From assembly GCA_020465985.1 (NCBI GenBank), contig JAANYP010004377.1, positions 19,274-83,273 on the forward strand: a DNA stretch of 64,000 nucleotides, written 5' to 3'. The DNA comes from Centrapalus pauciflorus (Eukaryota > Streptophyta > Magnoliopsida > Asterales > Asteraceae). The notes beneath the pieces were generated by a model, which saw only the letters and a program-made list of their open reading frames with translations, did no database searches and was not told where the DNA came from. The position numbers were made by a program, and so were the translations under genes. Below, piece after piece: positions 11,138-23,181 of the stretch (position 1 is the first letter of the stretch; the number at the start of each line of letters is the position of its first letter).

Positions 11138-13958
11138 TTATAACTGTGCAAGTTTCTGATCTATAGCCTTCAAAAATTCTCTATTCATCTCTTCTTTATC
11201 ACAAGGTATCCTAACAGATTTTATTTGGAGCAGCATATCTTTTGAAAAACTATAAAACTCGAGATTAAAGAAAATATCAGACCCATCTGTGAATTTAATT
11301 CTGTATGTCCTTGACTTGACAAACAGATCAACTTGCTTGATCTTTTTCTCTTTCTTCTCAGCATCTTCTATCTCTTTCTTTGCAAATTCAGGGTCAACAA
11401 CTGAATTTAGATCTCTGATAAGTTGCTTCACTTGTGGTAAAGCAGATCTAACTTGTGTAACAAACCCTATATTGTACATCTTTATTAACTCATCCCTGGT
11501 CAACTTCTGAACCATTTGCCAGAATGTATCAAACTCTTCTTCTGGTCCAGACTCTCTTCTTATTACAAACTTGACTCTTAAATCTCTTTCATCCAGTGAT
11601 TTGGCATACCAGTAATTAATTAAGGCTTTGTAAAATCATGCTGATCAATCAGCTTCTCTATCTCCATTGCCTTTTGCAGTTGTTGCTCAAATAGCACCCT
11701 CTTAACCTGATGCAGCTTTGCTTCTGATGATGGATCAGATGAAGGAGTAACAGCTTGATCAGTAGGAGCAGGTGCACTGGCAGCAGCTTCAGTTTGGACT
11801 GATTTCTTTAATGGTTGGACTTCTTGGGATGGTTGGACTTCTTGGGAGACTTTTGTTTTCTTTCTTTTCTCCATTTCTTTATCATGTATCTCCTGCAGCT
11901 TTTCAGTAGTCATGGACTGAGCCATTTTCTTTGGAATACCTGCTGCAAAGGCAAAATTGATTAAGAATCTTCTGTGCTCAGCCTTGGTGTGCCCTGTTGG
12001 CATCTTTCTCTTCTTTTCGCCTTGTTTGCCCACAAACCCCTTTAGGTAATCACCTAATGTCTCATCATCATCTATTGGGGGCTGGGCTTGCTGATCTAAT
12101 TCTTTGTCCATTTCTTCTGCCAATTTCTTGGCAACTTCAGCATCAAAGGCAATCTGGGCTTCTTTGGATGAGAATTTGTGCTTTGGAGATTCAATAAGGA
12201 TGCCCTTGCCCTTGTCTTTTGCAGAAGAGGATGTTGCTTGGACTGTACTTGATGGAGCTTGAACTCTTTCCCTTAGAACAACTCCAGTTGCTTTTGGGGC
12301 AGCAGCTTGAGTTTCTAGGCTAACAGCTTGAGAAGCTGTTGGGACTGCTAGCCTAGAAGATGGAACTGTTGGTGCTGCTTGGACTGATGTAATTGGAGCT
12401 TCTTGGACTGACTTGGGAACCTCCTGATTCTCCCCCTTTTTGGAAGCATTGGTTTGGTCAGGTGGACCTACAACCTTTGCCCCTTGGGTTTGAATCATCT
12501 GCTCTAATTTCATGATTTTATTTCCACAGAGGGTGAACCCCTTGTGCAGATAATCCATTCTTTTATTCTGAGCCGCCTCTGCCTGCTTGAGTGCAAAAAT
12601 TTGAGCCCCCTGTGCAGCAATGATGGACATTTGATATTCCAACATGGCTACAACAGGTTTCAGCTTGGGATCCGTCAAGAGCATGAGTTGAAGACTAGTC
12701 TCAAGATCAGAAAACACCTGAGATGCTTGTGATCTATCACTGACATGAATACCAGAAGTAGAAACTTTTGGGCCCCTCTGTTCTTGATTCTGGGGACTTC
12801 CAGCTTGTGTTTGCACACTGGCTGTTGCCATGGGTGTGGTCTTAGAGATGTTGGCACTGTCCTATGTCTCTTTTGCAGAAACAGCAGTAGTGCCAGCCAC
12901 AGAACCCATATGAACAATCTCTGAAGAGATGTTCACCTCCTGAGTGAGGATGGGAGTTTCCTCAATTGGTTCCCTTTGGATATTCTGTGCAGAAGTGTCC
13001 TCCTGCACAGGGATATATGGCGCTTGTCTATGGGAGGAGGAGGAAGGAGCTCCTGGTCCCCTTTTCCTTTTGTATAGAAATTTGAGTGGGCGAGTTGGCT
13101 GTTCAAAAGGATCAGACAGAAGTTGTGTATCATGAGGAGGGGGTTGGGGTCCTGGGGGTGTAGCAGTGATGATAGGCTGAGCCTGCTCAGGACCCTCTCC
13201 TCTGTGTTGTGGAATGATGTTCATCATTGCAGAAGGCAATGGAACATCAACACTCAAAAAATTGGCACTATGTTTCAAAAGTCTCTTTATAGAGGATAGT
13301 GAGTGCCTGTGGGAAACATGTATCCGTTTATGTGAATGAGAAGTTGTGCAAGTGTGTGCAATGATTTCTGCCAAAAATCTAGGATACATTAAAAATTTCC
13401 CACTCTTTAGGGAATGATGCTTAACATCCCCTGAAAAATCATGTTAGAAAAATTGAACCGTTGGCCTGTTGAAAAGCACACTAAGGCAGTGGCAATATTA
13501 GAAGAAAATTCAGACCAACCAGTTCTTTTGGGGCTTATGCACTGCTGAATAATATGTACAAGAAATTTTCATTTAGGAGAAAAATGGGCTTTTAAGAAAG
13601 TAAAAGAATCAGCAGGACCCCTATAACCTATATTAAAAAGACCTGTATGTAAAGCATCAAGAGTTAGGTCAGTTATACCTGTGGCATCTTGAAGATGCAA
13701 GTGGCTTCGAATGGATTCCTCAGTAATAGTGATGGGAGTGCCATCAATCTTTGATATTATAGAAGGAATTCCATTTTTGGATTGAACAGTGGCATGATGC
13801 CAGAACTGTTCGATATGTGATATGTAAATGGTGGGGTTTATATGGAGTGCGTGATGGATATGGGAGTGTCGTAGAAAGTCCATCATGTCATGGAACGGTT
13901 GAAGGTCTGAGTGTTTTAGCGAGTATGGAAGACAGTTGTGTTCCTTAACAAACTCCAT
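11138..13958 (-). pseudogene. Third (env-like) ORF of element A1, broken
   Basis: It starts at the ATG at 13958 (MEFVKEHNCLPYSLKHSDLQ). The frame is lost between 13569 and 13389, interrupted by an in-frame TAG (12862-12864) and lost again between 11620 and 11515. The N-terminal region (FHDMMDFLRHSH..., later ITITEESIRSHLHLQDA) corresponds to the starts of the E and B third ORFs. The middle is rich in Q, A, P, S and T. The C-terminal part is charged and K/E-rich (EDAEKKEKKIKQVDLF). Proteins of this kind are common in Asteraceae retrotransposon annotations. No function is known to me, and no membrane segment is evident. Confidence 0.65.
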
Positions 13959-14298
13959 TGATGAACAAACGAAGGGTTTAGGGTTTGCAAAGAAGTGTGT
14001 GTGAATCGTTCAGAGAGAAGAGAAGGCCGTGGAAGAAATTTTGTAACTGGTAGTTACAACTGAACAAAACTGGGACCTTTAAAGGTTTTGAAAAGGTTGG
14101 GTCCCGCGCACACACATTAAAAAATTACCTGAATACCCTGCACACTTTGACAGATCAAGTGAATAACTAGCAGTCCGAGAAAATGAACTAGCAGCTTGAG
14201 AAAATACTCAAGCTGTTAGTTGAAAATTATGCATCTTTTTAATGAAACAGTGACTCCCCCTTAAATAAGCATACTAAGTAGATAATAATGAAAACAAA
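13959..14298 (-). other. Spacer between pol and third ORF of element A1
   Basis: Noncoding. It holds a polypurine motif (TTAAGGGGGAGT on the minus strand, near 14253) and a tight group of CTAGCAGCTTGAG / CAAGCTGTTAGT words at 14165-14220, the same word family as in the LTR. A subgenomic or spliced message for the third ORF would have to use this region. Confidence 0.55.
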
Positions 14299-17200
14299 TT
14301 AATCCATATTTACCATACCAATATTTGATACTAAGAAAGTGAACCTTCCTACATCAAAAGGTTTTGTAAATAGATCAGCTAACTGATCATCAGTATGTAT
14401 TTTGGTAACTTGGATTAACTTCTTTTCATTACAATCTCTGATAAAGTGAAATCTGATTTCTATATGCTTGGTTTTTGGGAATTTCACTGGGTTTTGCACA
14501 ATGCTAATTGCACTTGAATTGTCAATATAAATAGGAGTGGATAAGAAATTCATACCATAGTCTCTTAGCTGATTTTGAATCCACATTACCTGGGAGCAGC
14601 AGCTTGCAGCTGCTACATATTCTGCTTCAGTGGATGATGTGGACACAGTTGTCTGCTTTTTGCATTGCCAAGTGACCAATCTTGCTCCTAAGTATTGACA
14701 TCCACCAGTTGTGGATTTTCTGTCAATGTTGCATCCACCATAGTCACTGTCAGAATAAGCAGTTAGTACAAGGGGAGAGTCTTTAGGATACCATAGGCCT
14801 AAGTGTGGTTGGCCTTTAAGGTATCTAAAGATTCTCTTGACAGCAACCAAGTGAGAGTCCTTTGGAGAGCATTGAAACCTAGCACACACACAGACAGCAA
14901 ACATGATATCAGGTCTGGAAGATGTTAGATACATAAGAGATCCTATAAGAGATCTGTATAAATGAATATCCACATCTATGCCATCTTTGTCTGTATGAAG
15001 CTGCTTATGAGGATCCATTGGAGTGCTTGCAGCTTTGGTGTCTTGATATCCAAATTTGTCCAGTATGTCCTTCACATACTTTGATTGGCTTATGAAGAGA
15101 CCTGTAGGCTTCTGCTTAACTTGTAATCCGAGAAAGAAAGTGAGTTCTCCCATTGAGCTCATTTGGAACTTTTTGTGCATTAAAGCCTCAAACTCTTTGC
15201 ACAAACAATCATTGGTTGAACCAAAGACGATGTCATCAACATAGATTTGGACAAGCAGAATCTCATCTTTGATAGACTTGGTGAAAAGTGTTTTGTCCAG
15301 AGTGCCTCTCTTGAATCCATTCTGTAGAAGGTAGGATGACAGAGTGTCATACCATGCTCTGGGGGCTTGATGGAGACCATAGAGAGCCTTGTCTAGCTTG
15401 TACACCCTGTATGGATACTTGTAGTCTTCAAAACCAGGAGGTTGACACACATAGACCTCCTCTTCAATTGTTCCATACAGAAAAGCAGACTTGACATCCA
15501 TTTGATACACTTTAAATCCTTTGAAGCTTGCATAGGCCAAAAATAGTCTGATGGCTTCAATTCTTGCTACTGGAGCAAATACATCATCATAATCTATGCC
15601 TTCTTCTTGAGTGTACCCTTGTGCTACTAGTCTTGCTTTGTTCTTGATGACTATCCCTCTCTCATCTTTCTTGTTTCTGAACACCCATCTTGTACCAATT
15701 GCTCTCTTACCTTTAGGAAGATCCACCAGAGTCCATACATTCTGAATTTTGAACTGTAGAAGCTCTTCTTGCATAGCCTCAATCCAGGATGAATCTTTTA
15801 ATGCTTCTGATGCCTTTTTAGGTTCTAGTTGAGACATGAAACAGGCATTCTCAAAGGCAGCTAGGCTGAATTCAGGAACTGTTTGTTCAGCAGCAGCAGT
15901 CTCATTTGAACCATTTTCCTTGTTTGTACAGGAGTGCTTGGATCACCCAGTATTTGATTGAGAGGATGATACTTGTGAACCCTTAGTGTAGGCTCTCTCT
16001 CAGTCTGAAAAGAGGATCCAAGATTTGTATCATCTCCATCAGGACCAGTAAAAGGATCAGCTTCAGGAACAGCTTGACTTGAGTCTGGGACTGTGTCTCT
16101 TTGTGTTGGAGCTGTTCTCTCAGGACTTGGGAGTGGCACTTCAGTATCTAGATTTGCATCATGTTGAGCATTCAGGACCCCTGGAGGATCACAAGACAGA
16201 AGTGGTAGAGTGGTGTAATCATCCCAACTTGTTGAATCTGCAGCAGTCTGAAACTTTGTGCCAACAGCTTGAGAAATTGTATTGGCAGCATGAGAATTTG
16301 TGTTGGCAGCTTCAACCCTGTATGCATCAGCTTCTGCAGTATACTCAATAAAGCTCATAGAATTTGTTAGTGAATCTAAATCAAACAACCAATCAGGACC
16401 AGTGCCTTTGATATTAGCAGTATTTTCATTAAATTCAACATTGGCACTTTCTTCAATGGTTTTAGACACACTATTATATACTCTATAGGCTTTGCTTTGA
16501 TTTGAGTATCCTACAAAGAATCCTTCTTCAGCCTTACTTTCAAACTTCCCTAAGTGAGTCTTAGTGTGAAGGATAGTACATGGGCATCCAAAAGGCTTGA
16601 AGAAAGCTATTAGGGGACTTCTGTTATGGAATAACTCATAGGGAGTTTTCCCTTGTGATTGGACAACCTGAACCCTATTTAGAACATAACAGGCTGTATT
16701 AACAGCTTCTACCCAGAAAGTCATTGGCAGATTTGAATCAGCTAACATTGTTCTAGCAGCCTCAATTAATGTTCTGTTCTTTCTTTCAGCTACACCATTT
16801 TGCTGTGGTGTTCTTGGTGCACTATATTGTCTAGCAATGCCTTTGGACTCACAGAAACTGTTTAGAATGTGATTTTTAAATTCAGTTCCATTGTCTGATC
16901 TTATCACCTTAACTTTGGAATTGGATTGGTTTTCTATCTTAAGGATAAAAGACTTAACTAGTTCAGCAGTTTCATCTTTGGACCTAAGAAAGTAAACCCA
17001 AGTAAATCTGGTGAAATCATCAACAATAACTAAATAGTAAGCCCTTTTATTCAAACTCAAAACAGATGTTGGACCAAATAGATCCATATGAAGCAGTTGA
17101 AGAACAGATGAGATTGAATTTACTTCTTTGGCCTTATGAGAAGTTTTGTGTTGCTTACCTTTAAGGCATGCTACACAATGATCATCACATATGAACTCCT

Positions 17201-17732
17201 TTTGTGGTAAGCCTCTTACCAGATTCCTTTTAACTAAACCATTCATGGACTTGAAGTTCATGTGACACATCCTTCTATGCCAAAGAGCAGACTCATTGGA
17301 TGATGCTTTGGATATCAAACAACTTAAAGTATTTGATTTAGATAAAAGATCTGTGTCCAGACAGTAGACATTGTCCTTTCTTGGTGTTCTTAGTAAAACA
17401 AGATTTTCAGGAACTTTGAAATCTTTTGAAAGAACAATGCACTCAGAATCTGTGAACAAAACAATGTTTTGTTTGTCACAGATTTGAGAGACACTTAATA
17501 AATTGTACTTAAGCTGTTCAACATACAAAACATCATGGAATGTCATGTTGCCTGCATTAACAGTACCTTTACCTGTAACCTTACCTCTTTTTGAGTTTCC
17601 TCCAAATGCAACAAAACCTCCATCAAAACCTTTGAAATTTGACAAGCACTCAGAATTGTCTGTCATGTGCCTAGAGCATCCACTGTCTAAATGCCATCTT
17701 GTTCTATGAGGAGACCTGTGGTTGCCCTGCAC
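14299..17732 (-). pseudogene. pol: pol of element A1 (PR-INT-RT-RNase H), one frameshift
   Basis: Domains in order: protease (LDSGCSRHMT), GAG_pre-integrase zinc region (H..H then CVAC), integrase core with D (HMDLFGP), D (RSDNGTEF) and E (GVAERKNRTL), a polar linker, RT with YVDDIVFGS, and RNase H ([26 protein letters not shown]). The frame shifts near 15925 between linker and RT (15861 and 15837 are in different frames). Apart from this break the domains look complete. Pol lies in a different frame from gag, with pol codons open across the end of gag. Confidence 0.85.
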
Positions 17733-17742
17733 AAATAACAGC

Positions 17743-20242
17743 TTAGTCAGTAGTGGAGTAAACCCAAACCAAATTGGTTTTGGGTTGGCCTTTTACATTG
17801 ACATAACTAAATACTGTTTTTGACTTCTTATATTTAGTGAGATCTACTGATGGAGTCTTTGGAGAGTATTTGGTGATTATATGAGGTATCCAACTATTTT
17901 GATCATCTTTTCTTCTAACAGTCTCAGATGGTTCACTAGCAGTTCCAGATTGATGCTCAGCAGCTTGATCTGTGTTTGTAGTGCTAACAGCTTCAGTTTT
18001 TGCACTAACAGCTTCAAATTTTGACTTAGTAGTCTGATCTTTTGCATTAGCAGTTTGAGCTGAAGATTTGTCCTTGACACACCATATTTGTTTAAAACTT
18101 GATTTAGGCTTTGCCAAAACTTGTTTTTGATGTGTGGACTGTTTTTTATTAACTTTTGAAACCTATGATCAACTGTTTTCTTTGGAACTGGTGTGGAAGG
18201 TTTCACCTTTGAGTGCTTTGCCTGAATAGGATTTGATTTTGTGTGATTCACAGTCTGTTTTGCAACATCTGGTTTATAAAAACAATCCTTGGCCAAGTGA
18301 TTCTTCCTTCCACAGTGAAAACACCTTTTGACAGTTTGAATTGGAGAACCAGATTTTTCTGTCAATTTCTGGTTCTTGTTTCTCTGATTTCCTCTTACCT
18401 GCTGTTGTTTGGGAAACTTTTGAACACAATGCTTTTGGCATGTGCAGATAGGAACAGTTTTACCTCTTTTATTTCCTTTTGAGGAAAATGCAGTGTTACA
18501 GTTAGAATGGACAGAAACTTGTGGAGTAGCATTGCATACACTCATCTTCTCTTTTCCTTTCTTACTGGGAGCTTGGACCTCTATGGGTGCACTCATTGTG
18601 TCACAGTCTCTATTTTGAATCTTATCTTCCTTTGATTCAGGACTGTTATCAAGGATAGGATCTACAATAGTCATAGACTCATCTAGTGGTTCATTGACAA
18701 GTCTATCAGCAACCTCACTCATTGGATGAATGTACTTGTTATTGTATGGAGGAGAAGTAGCTCTGTATCCTATTCCTTCTTTGTGATTAACCTGAGATTT
18801 TACTCTATCTTTAAATTGGACTTCCATTAGGTGTTCCAGCTTTTGATTTGCTAACTTAAAGTTTCCTAGATCTATGTTAACAGATTCTAGTTTCTTATTA
18901 GCCTCTAACACCTTTTGTTCAGTCTCTTCTACCTTTTTATTCAGAGATTCTATTTTCTTATTTAGCTCCTTTTTCTCCCACTCATGATAGGTTCTGTCAT
19001 ATCCCATTTGAATCTCATTATCCTTATAATCATTGATCTGTTTTTCCAGATCTTCTATGGCTTGCATGTATTCATATCTCCTTTCTTCCATCTTAGCTAG
19101 AGTTTTGCACATGCTCTCATTATGATCTCTGTATTTTTAACCATATTTTTGCATGATTGAGAGCAGAGTTTAGAATTTACCTCAGATGGTAGTTCAGTGG
19201 ACGAGACATTTGATGGCTGTTGACCCTGAGATCTGCATTCTCTGGCAAAGTGACCAAGGTTATGACATTTATAGCATTCAACTTTTGATTTATCAAAAGC
19301 TGGTTTGCCTTCTGTTCTGGCTTGAAAGTTGGTCCTTCCAGTTCTTTTAAGAAATCTTTTGGCCCTCATGGTCAGCATTGCATGTTGCCATTTTAAATCC
19401 ATCTCTTCAAGATCATCTGGATGAATTTGTTCCAAGTCTTCAACATTTAGAGCAAATAATCCATCATTGGCAACAAAAGCCTCATAGTGAGTTTCAGTAG
19501 AGCTGCCATCACCACCTGAAAAAGAATCACAGTTATTAGATTTTTCAGAAGACAGAAGAGCAGTATTGTGATTATAAGAAAAAGATTTCTTTTTAGCATC
19601 AATCTCAGTCTCAAACACTCTTAGACTGTTATACAGATCATCCAGTTCTATCTCATCAAGAGTTTCTTTTGTTCTCCATTGTGCAGCATAGACTGTCCAT
19701 TCTTCTCCAAGAGATCTGAGAAACTTTCTGTTGACTTCATCTTGATCCAGATTGACTTTTACACTTTCCAGTTCACTTATCAGTTTGTTGAACCTGTCAA
19801 AAATTTGAGTAAGGTTTTCATTCTTGCCACCAGAAAAGTTCTCATACTGCTGTTTCAAGAGATCCTTTTGATTTCTCTTGGTACTGGCATTACCAGCAAA
19901 TCTTTTCTCTAAGGCATTCCAAAGAGAATGAGCAGTATAAAACTTTTTGAACTGATGTTGATAAGCATTAGGAATGGCTATTTGTAAAAGTGTAAGTGCT
20001 TTCACTTCATTCATTCTAGCCTTCCTTTCAAGTTCAGTTTTTGGAGGAGTTTTGACTGGTTTTCCCTCATCATCAAGTTCTGGATCAACTACAGGAGGAA
20101 ATTCAACAGCTTCCCATATGGCATAATCAATGAATTGGATATGCTGTTGAATCCTGAGTTTCCACATCTCAAACTCAGTGGGCTTGAGCATAGGCACTTT
20201 GAGTCCTTGCCCAGATCCACTGCTGCTATTTTCAAATTCCAT
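17743..20242 (-). pseudogene. gag: gag of element A1, frameshifted
   Basis: It starts MEFENSSSGSGQG at 20242, like A2 gag at 59524. Relative to A2 it has a 126-base in-frame deletion (after the first zinc knuckle, near 19203), a one-base deletion near 19136 and a frame change near 18165. The first knuckle is CYKCHNLGHFAREC, then a coiled coil (about 18830-19110), then a second knuckle CFHCGRKNHLAKDC. It ends ...VYSTTD. The gag packages RNA in cytoplasmic particles; this copy could not be read through without frame changes. Confidence 0.85.
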
Positions 20243-20302
20243 TACAAAAAGATTAAAAATTTAAAAGAAAGTTTTCGACTTTGAAAAACAAAGAACAACC
20301 TG

Positions 20303-20314
20303 TCTCTGATACCA
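20303..20314 (-). other. Primer-binding site of element A1
   Basis: On the minus strand TGGTATCAGAGA follows the 5' LTR end by two bases. It is complementary to the 3' end of plant initiator tRNA-Met (one mismatch at the last base compared with A2). Confidence 0.8.
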
Positions 20315-20316
20315 CT

Positions 20317-20349
20317 TGTCAGGATCTGAAACTGAATTACCAAGACTAA
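20317..20349 (-). repeat. 5' LTR of A1, first fragment
   Basis: From TGTCAGGATC to GACTAA it equals the start (in + coordinates) of the 3' LTR at 10371. It is cut by a Tourist-like insertion and resumes at 21425. Confidence 0.85.
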
Positions 20350-21421
20350 GGTGCTGTTTGATTGCATAAGAGGTTAATTGTCTGATGTCTGATTCCACTT
20401 CTGATTGATAAGAGGTGGTCCTGATAAGATACTAAGATCTGATAAGAGAATTCAATAAGTCTGTTTGTTTTATAAATTATCTGATTCTGTTACTTTTATT
20501 AATTTTGCATATTAATTCCCAAAACCAAACAGATATCATTGATTGAAGTCAAATATCAAGTAAGAATAATATCATTGAATAAAAGTGATCTATGTAAACA
20601 TTTAATTCATTCAAATAACATCAACAAGATTTAAGTAAAAAACCAATTCAAGTTTATAAGTTATAATCAAGTAACATAAATGCATTCAATAAACATATAA
20701 CCAACATGCTTTCAAGAATCAAATAACAATTAAAGTTTATAAGTTATAATCAAGTTTATAAGGTTACATTTATTAACTTCCAAATAACTTAAGTTTATAA
20801 AATATATAGATATGTTATTGAAAAATAATAAATTTTATCAAAAAGTGTTGAATATTTCTCGTTATGGTAGGGTGGGTAGGTTGAGGGGTAAGGTGGGTGG
20901 GGATGGGTAGATTTGAGGGGTAGGGTAGGGGTGAGGTGGGTAGGTTTGAGGGTAGGGGTGGGGTGGGATAAGGAGGGGTGAGGTGGGGTGGGTAGGTTTG
21001 ATGGGTTAGTGTAGGGGTGGGGTAGAGTGGGATAGGGTAAGTATGAGAGTGGGGTGGGTAGGGTTAAGGGTGGAGATGGGGATGGGTGGTATAAGTAAGT
21101 TAAGGGTAGTTAGGGTAGGGTGAGAGTAGGTGGTTGAGGGTAGGGTATGTTGAGGGTGGGGTGGGGTAGGGTAGGGGGTAGGGTGGGTGAGGTAAGGTAT
21201 GGGGTAAAGGTAAGGGTGGGGTGGGATGGGAGAGACATGTATTTTTTTTTGGTGTGATAAGTGGTGATAAGTAGCATATCAAAGTCTTATCCTAATAAGA
21301 CATGATAAAAGAATTTTGACTCTTATGTCTTCTGCATATCAAACGCATTTATCAGTATTTCCTCTTACCGAATAAGAGGAAACCTCTGATAAGAGCCTGA
21401 TAAGTGGTATCAAACACCCCC
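20350..21421. mobile_element. Tourist-like (PIF/Harbinger-type) element inside the A1 5' LTR
   Basis: Ends GGTGCTGTTTGAT... and ...CAAACACCCCC are imperfect inverted repeats flanked by TAA (20347-20349 and 21422-21424); removing it restores GACTAACTGATTTG of the intact LTR. The three-base TAA duplication and GGG(G)..GTTTG ends are typical of Tourist elements. The ends contain several TGATAAG words. It has no transposase ORF and contains a G-rich minisatellite. Confidence 0.8.
20862..21235 (+). repeat. G-rich minisatellite (GGGTAGGGTGGG-like)
   Basis: About 370 bases of degenerate GGGTAGG / GGGTGGG / TGAGGG units, with a very strong G skew on the + strand and many runs of three or four G. It resembles degenerate plant telomere repeats, but no regular TTTAGGG period is present. 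Confidence 0.8.
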
Positions 21422-21424
21422 TAA

Positions 21425-21518
21425 CTGATTTGAATTTATCAGAGTATAAATCAATAATCTTGCTTTGAATCAAAGTTTAATCAAGAAGTTTGCGGAATAA
21501 CACTTAATTATTTTAACA
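21425..21518 (-). repeat. 5' LTR of A1, second fragment, truncated
   Basis: It continues the LTR from CTGATTTG to TTTTAACA. The intact LTR would continue AAAACTTTCAG for about 540 more bases, but element B gag sequence begins here instead. Confidence 0.85.
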
Positions 21519-21522
21519 CTCA

Positions 21523-23181
21523 GTGGGTTCCAACCGCCAAAAGGGACTCATGGCAGAGACTTGTGACTGGGAGGAATCTGATTCATCATCTGATGAAGAA
21601 GACAATCAATGTCTGATGGCCAACACTGATGTCCCATCAACAAGCAGTTTCAAACAGGATCTGGCTGAAGCTGAAGCCTTCAGCAGCTTGGAGAACTGGA
21701 ATCCTACAATGATGTATAAGGTACAAAATTTTATGGCTTACAGTTCTGAAGAAAAAGTTAAAATGTTTGAATATATGCTAGTTGATTTGAAAGCTGCTGT
21801 TGAGAAGCATGATGCTTTATTATCTGAAATCTCTAAGCTTAAAACTGATCTTAAAACAAAATCCAGTAAACTGGACAGTTTCCATAAGTTGGAAACTGAG
21901 CTTGATGATTTAAAACACATCAACTCTATTTTACTGGAAGAAAAGAGAGAAACAGATATAAAGCATGCTAAGCTTCAAAAGATAGTTGACTCTTGGTGCC
22001 AATCTTCACAAAAAGTCAGCCATTGTATAAGTCAACAGATCCCTGCACAAATTCAAGCCTATCTTGGAGGGGATCTTGACACAGCAGCTTCCATTGTTGA
22101 GATTAATAATTTGAAAGAAGATTTATCCACTCTTGGTGAGCTTCCAAACACTTTTATTCAAAAAGTGAATGGTAAACTAATCTCAACAAACAGGTTTGTC
22201 AGGCCTCAAAATACTGACAGCTCGTGTGAACCTGGCTCAAAAGCTGGTGTTGGAATATGTTCTCCATCAAACCAGCCTGCTAAGTGCTCTACTGATTCAC
22301 ACAAGCAAAAGAAAGGAAAACATGTCCAAACTGCAGCTGTGGATACTAAACCTGTTGACAAAACAGGTTCTGGGTCCAAAGCTGATGGTAAAAGGCATGA
22401 TAATCCTATTGATGCTAAACATTTTGAAAATAAGTTTTCAAAAGTTAAGCAGCCTGCTTTCAACAAGGGCAAGTCTCATGTTGAAGGCAAACCTGCTGTG
22501 GTTTCTAATAAGTTTTCTAATCATAGCAATAAACTGGTGTTAAATGAAAATAAGTCTTTCAAAGCCAGAAAAAGTGATTATGCTGATAGGCAGCATAAAT
22601 CACATCTCAGTAGGGGCAAAGGCAAAGTCATTGCTCAGCCTGAGAAACTTGGGAATAAGTTTCCCAAACCTATGGAAGTTCAAAAGCCAATTAAGCTTCC
22701 TGTCTTTGACATTTGTCCTCCTAAAAAGAGGAAAGAAGAGACAGACAAAGTTGTGGCTATTGAACCCTCCACTCAAGCTGTTGATTCATCAAATAGTAAT
22801 AAGTTTGCTAAACCTGCTAATAGAATCAACAAAAATAACTCAGAATGTGTTTCTGAAAGTTCTTCTTCCAAAAATCCTAAAAAGAGAAAATGTTATAAAT
22901 GTGGGAAGAAGACACATCTGGCCAAGGACTGTCCTGAATCTGAGGACATGAGGCCTGTTGACTCTGATGGTTCTCTCACAGCTGTTACAAGCAGTGTTGG
23001 AAACATCTCAGTCAATGAAAGTGGTATCCAAGCTGATACCATTCAAATAGAAAATGTTAGTGTGGATATTATAAGTCCATCAACAAATGTTGATGAAGTA
23101 GGAGAACTCATCTCTGTGATGAGTTCCCATAAAATGACTAATATTTCTCTTATCACTCTGCAGGAAAAACAACCTTCCTAG
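21523..23181 (+). pseudogene. gag: gag of element B, N-terminus deleted
   Basis: The sequence enters mid-gag (GLMAETCDWEESDSSSDEED), has a coiled coil (about 21750-22000), a long basic K/S/N-rich linker and a zinc knuckle CYKCGKKTHLAKDC near 22891. It corresponds to the C-terminal half of A2 gag; the part before the coil, including any first knuckle, is lost. An in-frame TAG (23179-23181) separates it from pol, which is in the same frame. No start codon is credible. Confidence 0.8.

Larger units (their letters stand above)
10371..21518 (-). mobile_element. Element A1: Sirevirus-like Ty1/copia retrotransposon, minus strand
   Basis: Reading on the minus strand: a truncated 5' LTR (from 21518, split by a Tourist-like element), primer-binding site (20303-20314), gag, pol, spacer, third ORF, polypurine tract (11038-11050) and 3' LTR (11037 to 10371). 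It lies in the 5' LTR of element B, with CTTAG (10366-10370) as the probable left target duplication; the right one was lost in a deletion. A second copy (A2) starts at 58740. The gag, pol and third ORF carry frameshifts or stops. Confidence 0.88.

Noticed and set aside
11289..11510. Plus-strand ORFs across A1 (for example 11289-11510, 16079-16351, 19679-19912)
   Set aside because: They are shadows of gag, pol and the third ORF on the minus strand.
20862..21235. Interstitial telomere
   Set aside because: There is no regular TTTAGGG array; the units are degenerate and confined to a transposon.
21100..21282. Proline-rich minus-strand ORF
   Set aside because: It is a translation of the G-rich minisatellite.
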